64,000 nt of DNA, from contig NZ_CP007440.1 in NCBI RefSeq assembly GCF_001579845.1, positions 2,732,001 to 2,796,000 of the forward strand, in the 5' to 3' direction. Position numbers and translations under genes: made by a program. Below the pieces are notes generated by a model. That model was not told the origin of the DNA, did not search any database, and worked only from the letters and a program-made list of their open reading frames with translations. Of the stretch, positions 1-8,264 are shown piece after piece. Numbering within the stretch: the first letter of the stretch is position 1; every line of letters begins with the position of its first letter. The stretch comes from Rhodoplanes sp. Z2-YC6860 (GTDB taxonomy: Bacteria; Pseudomonadota; Alphaproteobacteria; Rhizobiales; Xanthobacteraceae).

Positions 1-32
1 CGAAGCGACGCCGTTCTTCGAACGGCTATGCC
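1..32. repeat. Palindromic repeat copy, RPE-like
   Basis: This stretch matches 32592-32623 over 32 bases with only two differences. The two differences (positions 15 and 21) face each other in the stem of a small hairpin: T-A here, C-G in the other copy. The stem is therefore conserved by compensatory change. The left edge of the window may cut the element. The second copy lies inside a protein-coding gene. Confidence 0.65.
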
Positions 33-70
33 CGGCCATGACGGTTGCGGGACAGCCGAAACTCAAAGCA

Positions 71-100
71 AAACCGGCGGCGCTTGCGCACCGCCGGTTT
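71..100 (-). terminator. Rho-independent terminator of the 114-aa secreted protein gene
   Basis: A perfect 10-bp stem (AAACCGGCGG paired with CCGCCGGTTT) encloses a 10-base loop. Read on the minus strand it is followed by a T-rich run (TTTTGCTTTG). It lies 24 bases beyond the stop codon of the minus-strand gene at 124-468. Confidence 0.75.
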
Positions 101-123
101 GCATCGAAATCAGATCGATCGGT

Positions 124-468
124 TTAGTAAGCCGGGCAGAAGAAGCGCGGACGGCTCCAACCCACGACATTGCCGTAGCCGTCGCGGATCGGGCGGCGCG
201 CCCAATAGCCATCCGGGCAGCCATAGGCCGGCGCCGCACCGTATGCCGGGTAGGGCTCGTAGCCCGCCACCGGATAGTAGGCGCGTGGATAGCCGTAAGC
301 CGGGCCCGCGCCCGCAATGGCGCTGCCGATGGCCGCGCCGGCAATCAGACCGCCGGCGACACCGAAACCAATGCCGCAGCCGCGGCAACCCGCATCGGCC
401 GTGGTCGGCGCGAGCGTCGAAGCGGCCAGCGTCGCGCTGGTCGCGAGTGCAAGCAAAGTCTTCCTCAT
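124..468 (-). CDS. Small secreted Gly/Tyr-rich protein, unknown function
   Basis: The protein has 114 residues. A Sec-type signal (MRKTLLALATSATLAAS...) ends near A-D-A-G. It is followed by a Cys-containing motif (CRGCGIGFG), a Gly/Ala-rich hydrophobic stretch like a glycine-zipper, and a Tyr/Pro-rich tail ending in FFCPAY. The start at 468 is preferred to the longer frame because GGGAG lies a normal distance upstream and the signal peptide then begins at Met. The next gene (692-1009) has the same layout and is probably a distant paralogue. An outer-membrane or periplasmic location is inferred; I recognise no function. Confidence 0.7.
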   Translation of the reverse strand: MRKTLLALATSATLAASTLAPTTADAGCRGCGIGFGVAGGLIAGAAIGSAIAGAGPAYGYPRAYYPVAGYEPYPAYGAAPAYGCPDGYWARRPIRDGYGNVVGWSRPRFFCPAY

Positions 469-592
469 GATTTTTAATCTCCCATGGCGACCGGCCCCAG
501 CGCCGAGCGCAAAACGCGCGGTCTTCCTGACCCGACCTGCCGAGGCAGAAATACGCATCGCCAATTTGTCGGAAATTTGTTTTAGGCGCCAT

Positions 593-624
593 CAGTGACT
601 TTCCGCTGTGCGAAAAGTCACTGA
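593..624. repeat. 11-bp inverted repeat in the intergenic region
   Basis: TCAGTGACTTT (593-603) and AAAGTCACTGA (614-624) form a perfect stem over a 10-base loop. It lies between two minus-strand genes, 68 bases beyond the stop at 692 and upstream of the gene at 124-468. There is no T-run on either strand, so it may be a factor-dependent terminator, a processing site or an operator. Confidence 0.45.
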
Positions 625-691
625 ACGGCGCTTAAAACTGAACGACGGTTCAGACGACCGTTTATAGGTCAGCGTAAACCTTACAGGGACA

Positions 692-1009
692 TTACGGGCA
701 GACCTGCACCCGCCGCACCCGCCAGCCATAGCCGTCCCAGAACCGCTCGCGGTGCCAGTAACAACTCGGACCTTGATCGTAGGCTTCGTATCCCGGCTCA
801 TAGGCGTAGTAAGGGCCCCCGCCGTAATACGGTCCGCCGTAGCCGTAATAGGGCGCACCCAAAGCGCCACCGACGATGGCTCCTGCGGCGAGACCGCCAA
901 TGACGCCGGCCGCGATGCGGCCGCCGCGCGCTTCGGCGGTGGTTGGAGCGGCGATCGCAGCGGCTGCAATCGCGCCCGCAGCCGCAAGCACAGTGAATGT
1001 CCTTGTCAT
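692..1009 (-). CDS. Small secreted Gly/Tyr-rich protein, unknown function
   Basis: The protein has 105 residues and an Ala-rich signal peptide ending near A-E-A-R. A Gly/Ala glycine-zipper-like segment (GVIGGLAAGAIVGGALGA) follows. Next comes a run of G-x-P-Y-Y repeats and a C-terminal block with CYWHRERFWDGYGW and a final Cys. The two Cys residues may form a disulphide. The layout matches the downstream protein at 124-468, suggesting tandem paralogues. No enzyme motif is visible; an envelope role is inferred only from the signal and zipper. Confidence 0.7.
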   Translation of the reverse strand: MTRTFTVLAAAGAIAAAAIAAPTTAEARGGRIAAGVIGGLAAGAIVGGALGAPYYGYGGPYYGGGPYYAYEPGYEAYDQGPSCYWHRERFWDGYGWRVRRVQVCP

Positions 1010-1135
1010 GGCGTCACCTCAGATTTGATGAGCGTGACAACACAACGCGCGAATATGCATTTCGGTTCCGCCAAACCAACAGTTCGAGCGTGCCAGCTTG
1101 GCGGAATCGGTTTGATTGGTGACGATCTGACGAAC

Positions 1136-1855
1136 TCAGGGAATGGGCAGCAGCGGCTTCTTGCCGGCATGCAGCTGCATGTCGACGGCGGTGAGCAACG
1201 CGGCGGTGCCGGCGTAATTGCCCATCAGCATGACGAGCTCGACGAGCTTGTTCGGACCGAAGATCGTCTTCAGCTTGGCAAAGGTTTCCGGCTTCACCTT
1301 GTGGTCGCGCCACAGCTGCCGGCCGAGCTCGATGATCTGTGCGTCGGTCTCGTCGAGGCCTTCGGTGCTGCGGCGATACTTGATCACGTCGATGACGTTC
1401 TGCGATACGCCTTCCTTCAGCGCCTCCGGCTCGTGTGCCACCCATTCGAACTGGCTGTCCATCTCGCGCGCGGTGGTCAGGATCGCGACCTCGCGCACAT
1501 GCGCCGTGAAGCCGGCCTCGTAGCGCAGATAACGGTTGAGCGCCGACACCATCGCGGCGGTCTTCGGGCTGAACAGTTGAATTCCCGATGGTCCCTGCAG
1601 TCCGGCAATCGAGGCGCCCGGTGTCTTGCCGCGGTCGTAAGCCTTCTTGCCGTCCTCATCGAGGTCTTCACGTTTGGGGAGAGACAGACGCATTCCAGAA
1701 CTCGGGTCGATATCGGAGGGCATTTGAGATCCTGTGCTCTGCGGACTTCCCGCAGATTGGGCGTGAACCGAAGAGGTGATCGAGCAGCCCGCTGCGGAGA
1801 GCAGGCATGCCGCAAAGAATCGAACAAAGAATCGAGCGATGGGCAGACGGCGCAT
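1136..1855 (-). CDS. Exported carboxymuconolactone-decarboxylase-like protein
   Basis: The protein has 239 residues. The start at 1855 has GGGAGG about 7 bases upstream and gives a signal-like N-terminus (MRRLPIARFFVRFFAAC). An A-A-G-C near residue 27 could be a weak lipobox, so this may be a lipoprotein. The mature part matches the all-helical CMD fold: an N-terminal helix pair, a central HVREVAILTTAREM-type helix, and a final LVMLMGNYAGTAALLTAVD helix. The CxxC peroxidatic pair of AhpD-type members is absent, so redox activity is unlikely. It is one of three CMD proteins in the first 7.2 kb. Substrate unknown. Confidence 0.75.
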   Translation of the reverse strand: MRRLPIARFFVRFFAACLLSAAGCSITSSVHAQSAGSPQSTGSQMPSDIDPSSGMRLSLPKREDLDEDGKKAYDRGKTPGASIAGLQGPSGIQLFSPKTAAMVSALNRYLRYEAGFTAHVREVAILTTAREMDSQFEWVAHEPEALKEGVSQNVIDVIKYRRSTEGLDETDAQIIELGRQLWRDHKVKPETFAKLKTIFGPNKLVELVMLMGNYAGTAALLTAVDMQLHAGKKPLLPIP

Positions 1856-2028
1856 GACAATCCTCCCCAAAATCGTTTCTCGTTGTCGCGAGCTTACAGG
1901 TGGTGACGACACTTCATCAACATCCGGTGAGGGCAGGGGTGCTTTACTCCCGCAGATGTTTCAACGTCGTGCCGTCTGCGTTACGTTCGTGCGGGCGGCT
2001 GCTGACAACATATTGCGGGGAAATTCGA

Positions 2029-2487
2029 ATGGATACGCCGATCGACCGGCAGCGCCTGATCGTCAAGGGCATGTCCGGCATTTATGAGAGGTTCGCGCCT
2101 TACTCGTACGCCTTCATGCGCTTTGTCACCGGCGCGATCCTGGTGCCGCACGGCGTCGGCAAGCTGATGTCCGGCGACATCGCGCGCTACACAACGAACA
2201 TCGGCGGCAAGGGACTGCCGGCCGCGGAGTTGCTTTCCTACCTGGTGTTCTTCACCGAGTCGTTCGGCGCGCTGTTTCTCGCCATCGGCCTGTTCACGCG
2301 GGTCGCCGCCGCGATGGTCGGTATCCAGATGCTCGTGATCGCGTTTGTCTGGCAATGGCAGTACGGCTACTTCTGGACCAATCGCGGCTACGAATTCGCG
2401 CTGATGTGGGGGCTGCTCTGCGTCGCGATTTTCTTCCGCGGCGGCGGGCGCTACTCGGTCGACCACTACATCGGCAAGGAATTCTGA
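2029..2487 (+). CDS. DoxX family membrane protein
   Basis: The protein has 152 residues and about four membrane segments. The family signature is visible: FMRFVTGAILVPHGVGKL early, then ESFGALFLAIGLFTR and a Trp/Tyr-rich loop before the last helix. DoxX proteins are poorly characterised inner-membrane proteins often linked with quinone or thiol redox chemistry. The start at 2029 is chosen because GGGG lies about 8 bases upstream and the extra 43 residues of the longer frame look non-native. It is divergent from the CMD gene at 1136-1855. Role here unknown. Confidence 0.8.
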   Translation: MDTPIDRQRLIVKGMSGIYERFAPYSYAFMRFVTGAILVPHGVGKLMSGDIARYTTNIGGKGLPAAELLSYLVFFTESFGALFLAIGLFTRVAAAMVGIQMLVIAFVWQWQYGYFWTNRGYEFALMWGLLCVAIFFRGGGRYSVDHYIGKEF

Positions 2488-2506
2488 GGGCCGGGCGTGG
2501 CAGACG

Positions 2507-2953
2507 CTAGCCCGCCGGCGCCTCGCGCCGGAAACTGATCGCGATGCGGTTCAGCGCGTTCATGTTCGCGGCGATCGCCGTCAGGTCGACGATCTGGCGA
2601 TCGTCGAAATGGCGGCGGAGCTCCGCGAATGCCGCATCGGACGGCACACCGTCGGAAATCTTCGTGACGAGTTCGGCCCAGGCGAGTGCGGCTCGTTCGG
2701 CGTCGCTGAAACATGACGCAGACCGCCAGCGCTCGAGGGCCGCAAGACGCTCTTCCGTTTCGCCGAGCTCCCTGAGTTGCCGCGAATGGGCCCAGATGCA
2801 ATAGCCGCAGCCATTGATCTGGGACACGCGCAATTCGATGTGCCGGCGAAGCAGCGGGGAAACGCCGCAGGCGTCGAAATAGGAGTTCGCGGCGTACATG
2901 CCCTGGACGGCGCCGGGCGCCACCTTTCCGTATTCGATCCGAAGGCCGCTCAT
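2507..2953 (-). CDS. CMD/AhpD-family protein with CxxC
   Basis: The protein has 148 residues. The family motif is clear: ELRVSQINGCGYCIWAHS contains the Cys-x-x-Cys pair and the His three residues after the second Cys, as in AhpD-like peroxidases. Family members reduce peroxides or act as thiol oxidoreductases; the substrate here is unknown. Its ATG overlaps the stop of the upstream pyridoxamine-oxidase-like gene in an ATGA, so the two are translationally coupled. Together they form an operon divergent from a LysR regulator. Confidence 0.85.
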   Translation of the reverse strand: MSGLRIEYGKVAPGAVQGMYAANSYFDACGVSPLLRRHIELRVSQINGCGYCIWAHSRQLRELGETEERLAALERWRSASCFSDAERAALAWAELVTKISDGVPSDAAFAELRRHFDDRQIVDLTAIAANMNALNRIAISFRREAPAG

Positions 2954-3435
2954 TGTGCGTGTGCCTCCGTCGCGAGCGGCGCCATCCCGTATTTGCGGGC
3001 ATAGACCTCGCGGAGCCCCGCCTCCGTCGTGCCTGCAACGTAGGTGTAGGCCGGCGAAAGGATCGGCCTGGCCGACAGCACGGTGACCAGCACCGCGTCG
3101 TGGATCGGGATGGTATCGCCAACCTGGCGCCGGAGATCGGCGACGAACCGCTCGTAGACCGGATCGCCCGCCGAGCGCACGCTGGCCTCGCCCTTGAACC
3201 GGTAGCCGCGCCGCGAAAAGATATCGATGCAATTGATTTCGATGCGCGGATCGCGCCGGACATTGGCAATCGTGCGCGGCGACGCGATGTTGGCGAACAG
3301 CAGATGCTCGTCGTCGTGCACCGTCAACGTGCTCTTCGGCGAAAGATTGGGGCTGCCATCCGCGTTGATGGTTGCGGCGAAACACAGGTTCGTCCGGCGA
3401 ACCACGTCCTTCATGTCGCTATCGAGCTTTGCCAT
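2950..3435 (-). CDS. Pyridoxamine 5'-phosphate oxidase-like flavin-binding protein
   Basis: The protein has 161 residues with the split-barrel FMN-binding layout: LCFAATINADGSPNLSPKS near the N-terminus, then an HLLFANIASPRTIANV strand-loop-strand and RIEINCID. This is typical of general-stress or PNPOx-like proteins that bind FMN or F420. Specific activity cannot be read. The start at 3435 has GAGGA about 9 bases upstream; the longer frame adds 40 residues without family similarity. The gene is first in a two-gene operon with a CMD peroxidase-like gene and diverges from a LysR gene 69 bases away, which probably regulates it. Confidence 0.85.
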   Translation of the reverse strand: MAKLDSDMKDVVRRTNLCFAATINADGSPNLSPKSTLTVHDDEHLLFANIASPRTIANVRRDPRIEINCIDIFSRRGYRFKGEASVRSAGDPVYERFVADLRRQVGDTIPIHDAVLVTVLSARPILSPAYTYVAGTTEAGLREVYARKYGMAPLATEAHAQ

Positions 3436-3504
3436 CGCGGGCGTTCCTCTTCGGTTGCGGAGTTGGAATTTAGGTCTTAAATTTTCGCAACGGAACTGTT
3501 CGAA

Positions 3505-4428
3505 ATGGCAACGCTGCGCGCAAAAATGCAACAGCTCGACTGGGACGATCTGCACAGCCTGATCGCGGTGGCGCGTGCCGGTTCACTTGCCGGTGCAGCG
3601 GCGGCGCTCGGGACGCACCGCTCGACGGTCCTGCGCCGCATCGACCGCCTCGAAGCCCGGCTTGGCATCCGGGTTTTCGATCGCACCCCGCAGGGGCTGG
3701 CTTTGACGGCCGCCGGAGAACGGGTCGCCGCTCAAGTCGAGCGCATGGCCGACGCGGCCGACGAAGTGCTTCAATCCGCCGACGCCGATCACGGCCGGCC
3801 GGTCGGCAACATCCGCCTGGCCGCCACCTTCAATCTTGGATTTGGCCTCCTGCCGAAGGTCATCGGTCGCTTTCGGGCGGCCTATCCGGAAATCACTGTC
3901 GAGGTGATCGGCACGCTGGACGGCTACAGCACGATCCACCCCGATCAATTCGACATCGCGTTGCGGACGCTGGAAGGCGATGTCGCGAAACACGAGCAGA
4001 TGGTCGGGCGCTGCCTCGGCAAGCTTCCGCTCGCGGTCTATGGCGGCAAATCGTATTTCACGAACATGCCGATCCCGAGATCGAAAGGGCTGCGCCAGCA
4101 CAACCTGCTGTTGGGGTGCGGCGCGCTGTCGAACCTGTCGGGATCGCGGTGGTTCGAAGGCAGCCGGAAGTCCAACACCATCGTCTATCGCGCCAGCAGC
4201 ATGCTGCTCCTGCTGGCGGCGGCACGCGAAGGCCTGGGGCTCGCGTGCCTTCCGTCCTACCTGGGCGAGAGCGACAGCAGGCTGGTGCGGGCATTCGAGG
4301 TCCCCAAGGAACACTGCGCGGACCTTTGGGTTCTGCGGCACGCCCACAGCCGCAACAACGCACGGCTGCGCGTGTTCGCCGAGTTTCTGGCCACGGAGCT
4401 TCGGCCCTATGTGCTGGCGACGCGCTAG
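3505..4428 (+). CDS. LysR family transcriptional regulator
   Basis: The protein has 307 residues. The N-terminal winged helix-turn-helix covers residues 8-66 (LHSLIAVARAGSLAGAAAAL, then HRSTVLRRIDRLEARLG). A periplasmic-binding-protein-like effector domain follows from about residue 90. ATG 3526 is an alternative start. It faces the PNPOx/CMD operon across 69 bases, the usual arrangement for a LysR regulator and its target. Its stop overlaps the stop of the convergent cytochrome b561 gene by three bases. Effector unknown. Confidence 0.9.
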   Translation: MATLRAKMQQLDWDDLHSLIAVARAGSLAGAAAALGTHRSTVLRRIDRLEARLGIRVFDRTPQGLALTAAGERVAAQVERMADAADEVLQSADADHGRPVGNIRLAATFNLGFGLLPKVIGRFRAAYPEITVEVIGTLDGYSTIHPDQFDIALRTLEGDVAKHEQMVGRCLGKLPLAVYGGKSYFTNMPIPRSKGLRQHNLLLGCGALSNLSGSRWFEGSRKSNTIVYRASSMLLLLAAAREGLGLACLPSYLGESDSRLVRAFEVPKEHCADLWVLRHAHSRNNARLRVFAEFLATELRPYVLATR

Positions 4429-4982
4429 GCCCAGCCGCTCGGCAGCATCCGGGCCAACACGCCGTCTCTCCGGATGAACCGGTGATAGAGTGCCGCCACG
4501 ACATGCAGATCCGCCAACGGAAGCAGGGCGTAGTAGGACATCAGCATGTGCACGTCGCCGGTCCAGCCAAAGCCTGGCGCCCGCATGCCGATCAGCTTCG
4601 GCATCGTGAACAGCCCGAAGAAACTGACGTCATAGCCGCGAAATGAAGCGTTCATCCAACCCAGCACCGGGATGACGACGAGCAAGGCATACAACGCCCA
4701 GTGCAAGGTGCGCGCGGTGTGAACCTGCCAGGGCGGCAATCCGGCAAAGGGAGTGGGTTCCGGATGCGTGAAGCGCCATCCGAGCCGGATAGCGATCACG
4801 GCTATGATGAGCACGCCCAGGGAAAAATGCAGATTGATGATCGTGTCAGGCACCGTGTTGCGTCCGATGTGCGGCATCCTCCACGCAACGACGTACTGGA
4901 AAACCAGGAGAGCCACGACCAGCCAATGCAGTGCCTTGGCCGTGGGCGTATAGCCCACATCCGTTCTTTGAAATGAATTCAT
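4425..4982 (-). CDS. Cytochrome b561 family di-haem membrane protein
   Basis: The protein has 185 residues and four predicted membrane helices. His residues are placed as in bacterial b561/CybB: ALHW in helix I, NLHFSLG in helix II, RTLHWALYALL in helix III and DLHVVAALYH in helix IV. These would ligate two b-type haems. Family members carry electrons from the quinone pool, and some act as superoxide oxidases. It is monocistronic, convergent with the LysR gene, with stops overlapping. Confidence 0.88.
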   Translation of the reverse strand: MNSFQRTDVGYTPTAKALHWLVVALLVFQYVVAWRMPHIGRNTVPDTIINLHFSLGVLIIAVIAIRLGWRFTHPEPTPFAGLPPWQVHTARTLHWALYALLVVIPVLGWMNASFRGYDVSFFGLFTMPKLIGMRAPGFGWTGDVHMLMSYYALLPLADLHVVAALYHRFIRRDGVLARMLPSGWA

Positions 4983-5011
4983 CTCGATATCCCAAACGCT
5001 GGACTGTCAGC

Positions 5012-5500
5012 TTAGCCCAACTGCTCGGCGAAAATCTCCAGAGCCCGCACCGCAAACGCCTGCATGTTGTTGCGGCGGTCGCTCGATCCGGTACGGAGCG
5101 TCGCCGCCCGCTCGGATGGGCCGGCCACTGCGATGCAGGTGTGGCCGGCCGGGTCGCCATAACGATTTCCGGTCGGTCCCGCGGCGCCGGCCTCGGCGAG
5201 GCCCCAGGTGGTTTCGAGCCGCTCGCGCATGCGGCGCGCCAGGAGCGTGGCGTAGGGCTCGCTGGCCGGCCTGATGCCGAGACTTTTCATCTCGTCGAGC
5301 GTGATGCCGGCCAGCACGCCGCGCGCAGCGCCAGTGTAGACCACCGCGCCGCTGACGAAATAGGCCGAAGCGCCCGGCACTGCGAGCAGCGCCGCCGAGA
5401 TCAATCCGCCCGCCGAGCCTTCGGCAACCGCGACGGTCTCTTTGCGCGCGATCAGGCGCGCCGCGATCTTCTCGGCAAGCGCTTCGGTACGATCATTCAT
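5012..5500 (-). CDS. CinA C-terminal domain protein (nicotinamide-nucleotide amidohydrolase)
   Basis: The protein has 162 residues, the size of a stand-alone PncC. It lacks the N-terminal MoCF-like half of full CinA. The family core is visible: VAVAEGSAGGLISAALLAVPGAS (the catalytic Ser lies in the E-G-S-A-G-G turn, where most members have E-S-C-T-G-G), then AYFVSGAVVYT and AEAGAAGPTG. The enzyme would deamidate nicotinamide mononucleotide in the NAD salvage cycle. It follows the Bug receptor gene on the same strand with a 13-base gap. Confidence 0.82.
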   Translation of the reverse strand: MNDRTEALAEKIAARLIARKETVAVAEGSAGGLISAALLAVPGASAYFVSGAVVYTGAARGVLAGITLDEMKSLGIRPASEPYATLLARRMRERLETTWGLAEAGAAGPTGNRYGDPAGHTCIAVAGPSERAATLRTGSSDRRNNMQAFAVRALEIFAEQLG

Positions 5501-5513
5501 ATGCTTGAGCCCA

Positions 5514-6491
5514 TCAGTTGAACTTCAGCCCGGCGGCCTTCACCAGCGCGATGTTGCTTTGGATTTCCTTGCGGATCAATGCATTGAAATCGGCGGTCGA
5601 CATCGGCATCGGCTCGATGCCCTGCTGCCCAAATTTCTCGATCACGTTCGGGTTCTTCAGCGCCTTTTCGGTCTCGCTGCGCAGCCGCGTGACGATGGCC
5701 TCCGGCGTCTTCGCCGGAACGAACAGACCCATCCAGTAGGTGTAGTCGGAATCGGGAAGCCCCGCCTCGATCGTGGTCGGCACGTCGGGAAGGGCGCTCG
5801 AGCGCTTGGTCGTCGACACCGCGAGCGGCACGAGCTTGCCGTCCTTGATCAGCGGCAACGCGGACGACATGCCCATCGAGGTGAAATCGACGCGACCGGT
5901 CATGACCTCGGTCAGCGCGTCGGGGCCGCCGCGGAACGGCACGTGCGTGCCCTGGAAGCCGCCCGCGACGCGGATGCGCTCCGCGGCCCAGTGCGTGGCG
6001 CTGCCGGTGCCGGCCGATGCGTAGGTGATCGTGCTCGACTTGGCCTTCTCGACGAGCTGCTTCAGCGTCTTGATGCCGCTCGCCGGTGACACCACGGTGA
6101 CGTTCGGCAGCGTGCCGAACGGGATCACCGCGATGAAGTCGTTGGCAACATCGTAGCCGATGTTCGAATAGGCCGCAGGTGCGGCCGAATGCGCCGAGGC
6201 CTGGATCAGGATCGAATAGCCGTCCGGGTCGGACTTGGCGACCAGCGCCGTGCCGATGGTGCCGCCGGCGCCGCCGCGATTCTCGATCACGATCGGCTGG
6301 CCGAGCTGCGCCGACAGCGGGTCCATGACGATCCGCCCGACGATGTCGAGCGAGCTTCCGGCAGCAAACGGAATCATGGCGCGGATCGGCCGCGTCGGCC
6401 AAGCCTGTGCCTGAGCGAAGGCCGCGCCGGGCAGCGTGGCGCCGCCCACAGCGGCTGCGGCGAGTTGAACGAATTGACGGCGGGTGGTCAT
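5514..6491 (-). CDS. Bug/TctC family tripartite tricarboxylate-type substrate-binding protein
   Basis: The protein has 325 residues. The N-terminus MTTRRQFVQLAAAAVGGA carries a twin-arginine-like signal with cleavage near AFA-QA. The mature domain begins WPTRPIRAMIPFAAGSSLD, the usual Bug start, then the conserved G-Q-P-I-V-I-E-N-R-G-G-A-G-G-x-I-G loop and the PDGY motif. The start at 6491 sits 8 bases after GGGAGA; a GTG at 6497 is too close to that site. Bug proteins bind carboxylates such as citrate, malate or aromatic acids for TctAB permeases. No TctA or TctB gene is in this window, so the partner must be elsewhere. Confidence 0.9.
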   Translation of the reverse strand: MTTRRQFVQLAAAAVGGATLPGAAFAQAQAWPTRPIRAMIPFAAGSSLDIVGRIVMDPLSAQLGQPIVIENRGGAGGTIGTALVAKSDPDGYSILIQASAHSAAPAAYSNIGYDVANDFIAVIPFGTLPNVTVVSPASGIKTLKQLVEKAKSSTITYASAGTGSATHWAAERIRVAGGFQGTHVPFRGGPDALTEVMTGRVDFTSMGMSSALPLIKDGKLVPLAVSTTKRSSALPDVPTTIEAGLPDSDYTYWMGLFVPAKTPEAIVTRLRSETEKALKNPNVIEKFGQQGIEPMPMSTADFNALIRKEIQSNIALVKAAGLKFN

Positions 6492-6590
6492 AGGCACTTT
6501 CTCCCGAATGACTTGCTTGTTTTGGTTATGGTCGTTTGGCCGGCCAGCCGGAAGCGGCGCGGCAAGCGGGCAGGGCAGTCCAGCGCCTGA

Positions 6591-7118
6591 CTAGGTCTGC
6601 GGGACCGGCACCTCGTGCACCTTCATGCCGAGCGCGACCGAGGTGTAATAGCCGATCAGCACCAGCACCTCGGCGATGCCGTCGCGGCCGATCGCCTTCT
6701 CGACCTCGGCGAATTCGGCGTCCGAGAGCTTCGCGCCCTTGAGCAACGAGGTGGCGAAGCGATGCACGCCGCGCTCATGCGGATCGGTGAGCTTGGGGTC
6801 TTGCCCCGCCAGCACCGCGTCGATGATCTCCTGGCTTAGACCAACCTGCTTGCCCATCTTGATATGCGCCTGCCGGACGTAGTTGGCGTCCCAGTGCTGC
6901 GCGGTCAGAAGGATTCCAATCTCGACCTCGCGCTCCGACAGCGAACCCTTCTTGTTGAGATAGGTGCCGATATGCTCCATGCCGCCCGCCACGGTCGGCG
7001 AATGGATCCAGATCTTGTACGGCCCGAGAATGCGGCCGCGGCCCGCGACGAGCTGCTCGAAGACTTTCTTCTGTTCTGCGGTCTGTTGCTCCGGCGGCAG
7101 ATCGATCAGGCGGTTCAT
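6591..7118 (-). CDS. Carboxymuconolactone decarboxylase family protein
   Basis: The protein has 175 residues and is all-helical. It carries the CMD core (LSEREVEIGILLTAQHWDANY, then AEVLVLIGYYTSVALGMKV) but no CxxC pair, so it resembles the decarboxylase branch rather than AhpD. The start at 7118 follows AAGGA; the longer frame lacks a ribosome site. It is upstream of the Bug receptor gene on the same strand (100-base gap) and downstream of a nitronate monooxygenase. That suggests a small catabolic unit for an organic acid or aromatic compound. Substrate not readable. Confidence 0.83.
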   Translation of the reverse strand: MNRLIDLPPEQQTAEQKKVFEQLVAGRGRILGPYKIWIHSPTVAGGMEHIGTYLNKKGSLSEREVEIGILLTAQHWDANYVRQAHIKMGKQVGLSQEIIDAVLAGQDPKLTDPHERGVHRFATSLLKGAKLSDAEFAEVEKAIGRDGIAEVLVLIGYYTSVALGMKVHEVPVPQT

Positions 7119-7161
7119 GGCAGGGGTCCTTGCTGAATTTGGCCGCCGGGACACTAACGGC

Positions 7162-8130
7162 TCATTTCGAGGCGCGATAGCGGTTCGAGGCGCCGCCGAT
7201 CAGGGTTTCGGCCTCCCGCGTGATGCGCTCGACGATCTCGGCGGCCGGCGGAATGTCGCCGATCAGGTCGACGACCTCGCCCGCGATCACCGCCGCGGTG
7301 TCGTAGTCGCCGGTCTCGCGCGCCTTGGCGTAACGCTCGGCCTCTTCCGGATGCTGCATCAGCTCGGCCTCGCGGCCGCGCCAGCGTTCGGAGAATGCGT
7401 TGCGCAGCACGCGGCCGCCGAACGGCGCCGGCCAGACGTTGCGCCGCGCGATGTCGAAGAGAATGCCGCGGACGGTGCTGTCGCCATCCGCTTTGACGAT
7501 GCGCTCCTTGGCGCTCTGAAAGCCCGCGGCTTCGATCGAGGCATAGAACCGCGTGCCGACCAGCACGCCGTCGGCGCCGAGCATCAGCGCCGCCGCGAGC
7601 CCCCGGCCATCGGCGACACCGCCCGACGCCGCAACCGGAATGCCGGGCGCCGTGTCGACCACGGCCGGCACCAGCGCGAAGGTGCCGCGCGCGATGCCAT
7701 GGCCGCCGCCTTCCGCGCCATGCGCCACGATCACGTCGGCGTCGTTCGCCACGGCTTCCCTGGCATGCGCGAGGGTCTGCACCTGACAGATCAGCAGCGC
7801 GCCGGACTTCTTGATCCTGGCCGCGTGCGGGGCGAGCGCGCCGAACGACAGCATCACGGCCGCGGGTTTCCGCTCCAGCACGAGATCGAGCACACGCGGC
7901 TGCCGCGCCATGCTCCAGGTGATGAAGCCCACCCCGATCCGGGCGTCGCCGGCCGCGTCCAGCTCGCGCTTGAGCCAGGCTTCGTCGCCGTAGCCGCCGC
8001 CGATGATGCCGAAGCCGCCGGCGCGGCTCACGGTCGCGGCGAGCCGGCCGTCGGCGACCAGGTCCATCGGCGCCAGCATGATCGGATGCTTGATGCGAAG
8101 CCGCTCGGTCAGTCGTGTCGCAATGGCCAT
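7162..8130 (-). CDS. Nitronate monooxygenase (2-nitropropane dioxygenase-like)
   Basis: The protein has 322 residues with an FMN-dependent TIM barrel. The landmarks are: PIMLAPMDLVADGRLAATVS at the N-terminus, AHGAEGGGHG (where nitronate monooxygenases have the catalytic His in QGxEAGGHxG), and the phosphate-binding PVAASGGVADGRGLAAALML followed by GADGVLVGTRF. The enzyme would oxidise alkyl nitronates to carbonyls and nitrite, or a related substrate. It is upstream of the CMD and Bug genes on the same strand (43-base gap to the CMD gene), so it is probably co-transcribed with them. Confidence 0.85.
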   Translation of the reverse strand: MAIATRLTERLRIKHPIMLAPMDLVADGRLAATVSRAGGFGIIGGGYGDEAWLKRELDAAGDARIGVGFITWSMARQPRVLDLVLERKPAAVMLSFGALAPHAARIKKSGALLICQVQTLAHAREAVANDADVIVAHGAEGGGHGIARGTFALVPAVVDTAPGIPVAASGGVADGRGLAAALMLGADGVLVGTRFYASIEAAGFQSAKERIVKADGDSTVRGILFDIARRNVWPAPFGGRVLRNAFSERWRGREAELMQHPEEAERYAKARETGDYDTAAVIAGEVVDLIGDIPPAAEIVERITREAETLIGGASNRYRASK

Positions 8131-8264
8131 GGCGCTCCCCCCTGCAACAGATTTGTGGAAGCCTATCCCGGCTGCGCTGAATGCGCATCAGCAAGAACGT
8201 GTCGGCACTGTACGGTCCGTTTGAATTGGCGTAGCAGACAGCGGGGGAATTCGGACGTTTGTTT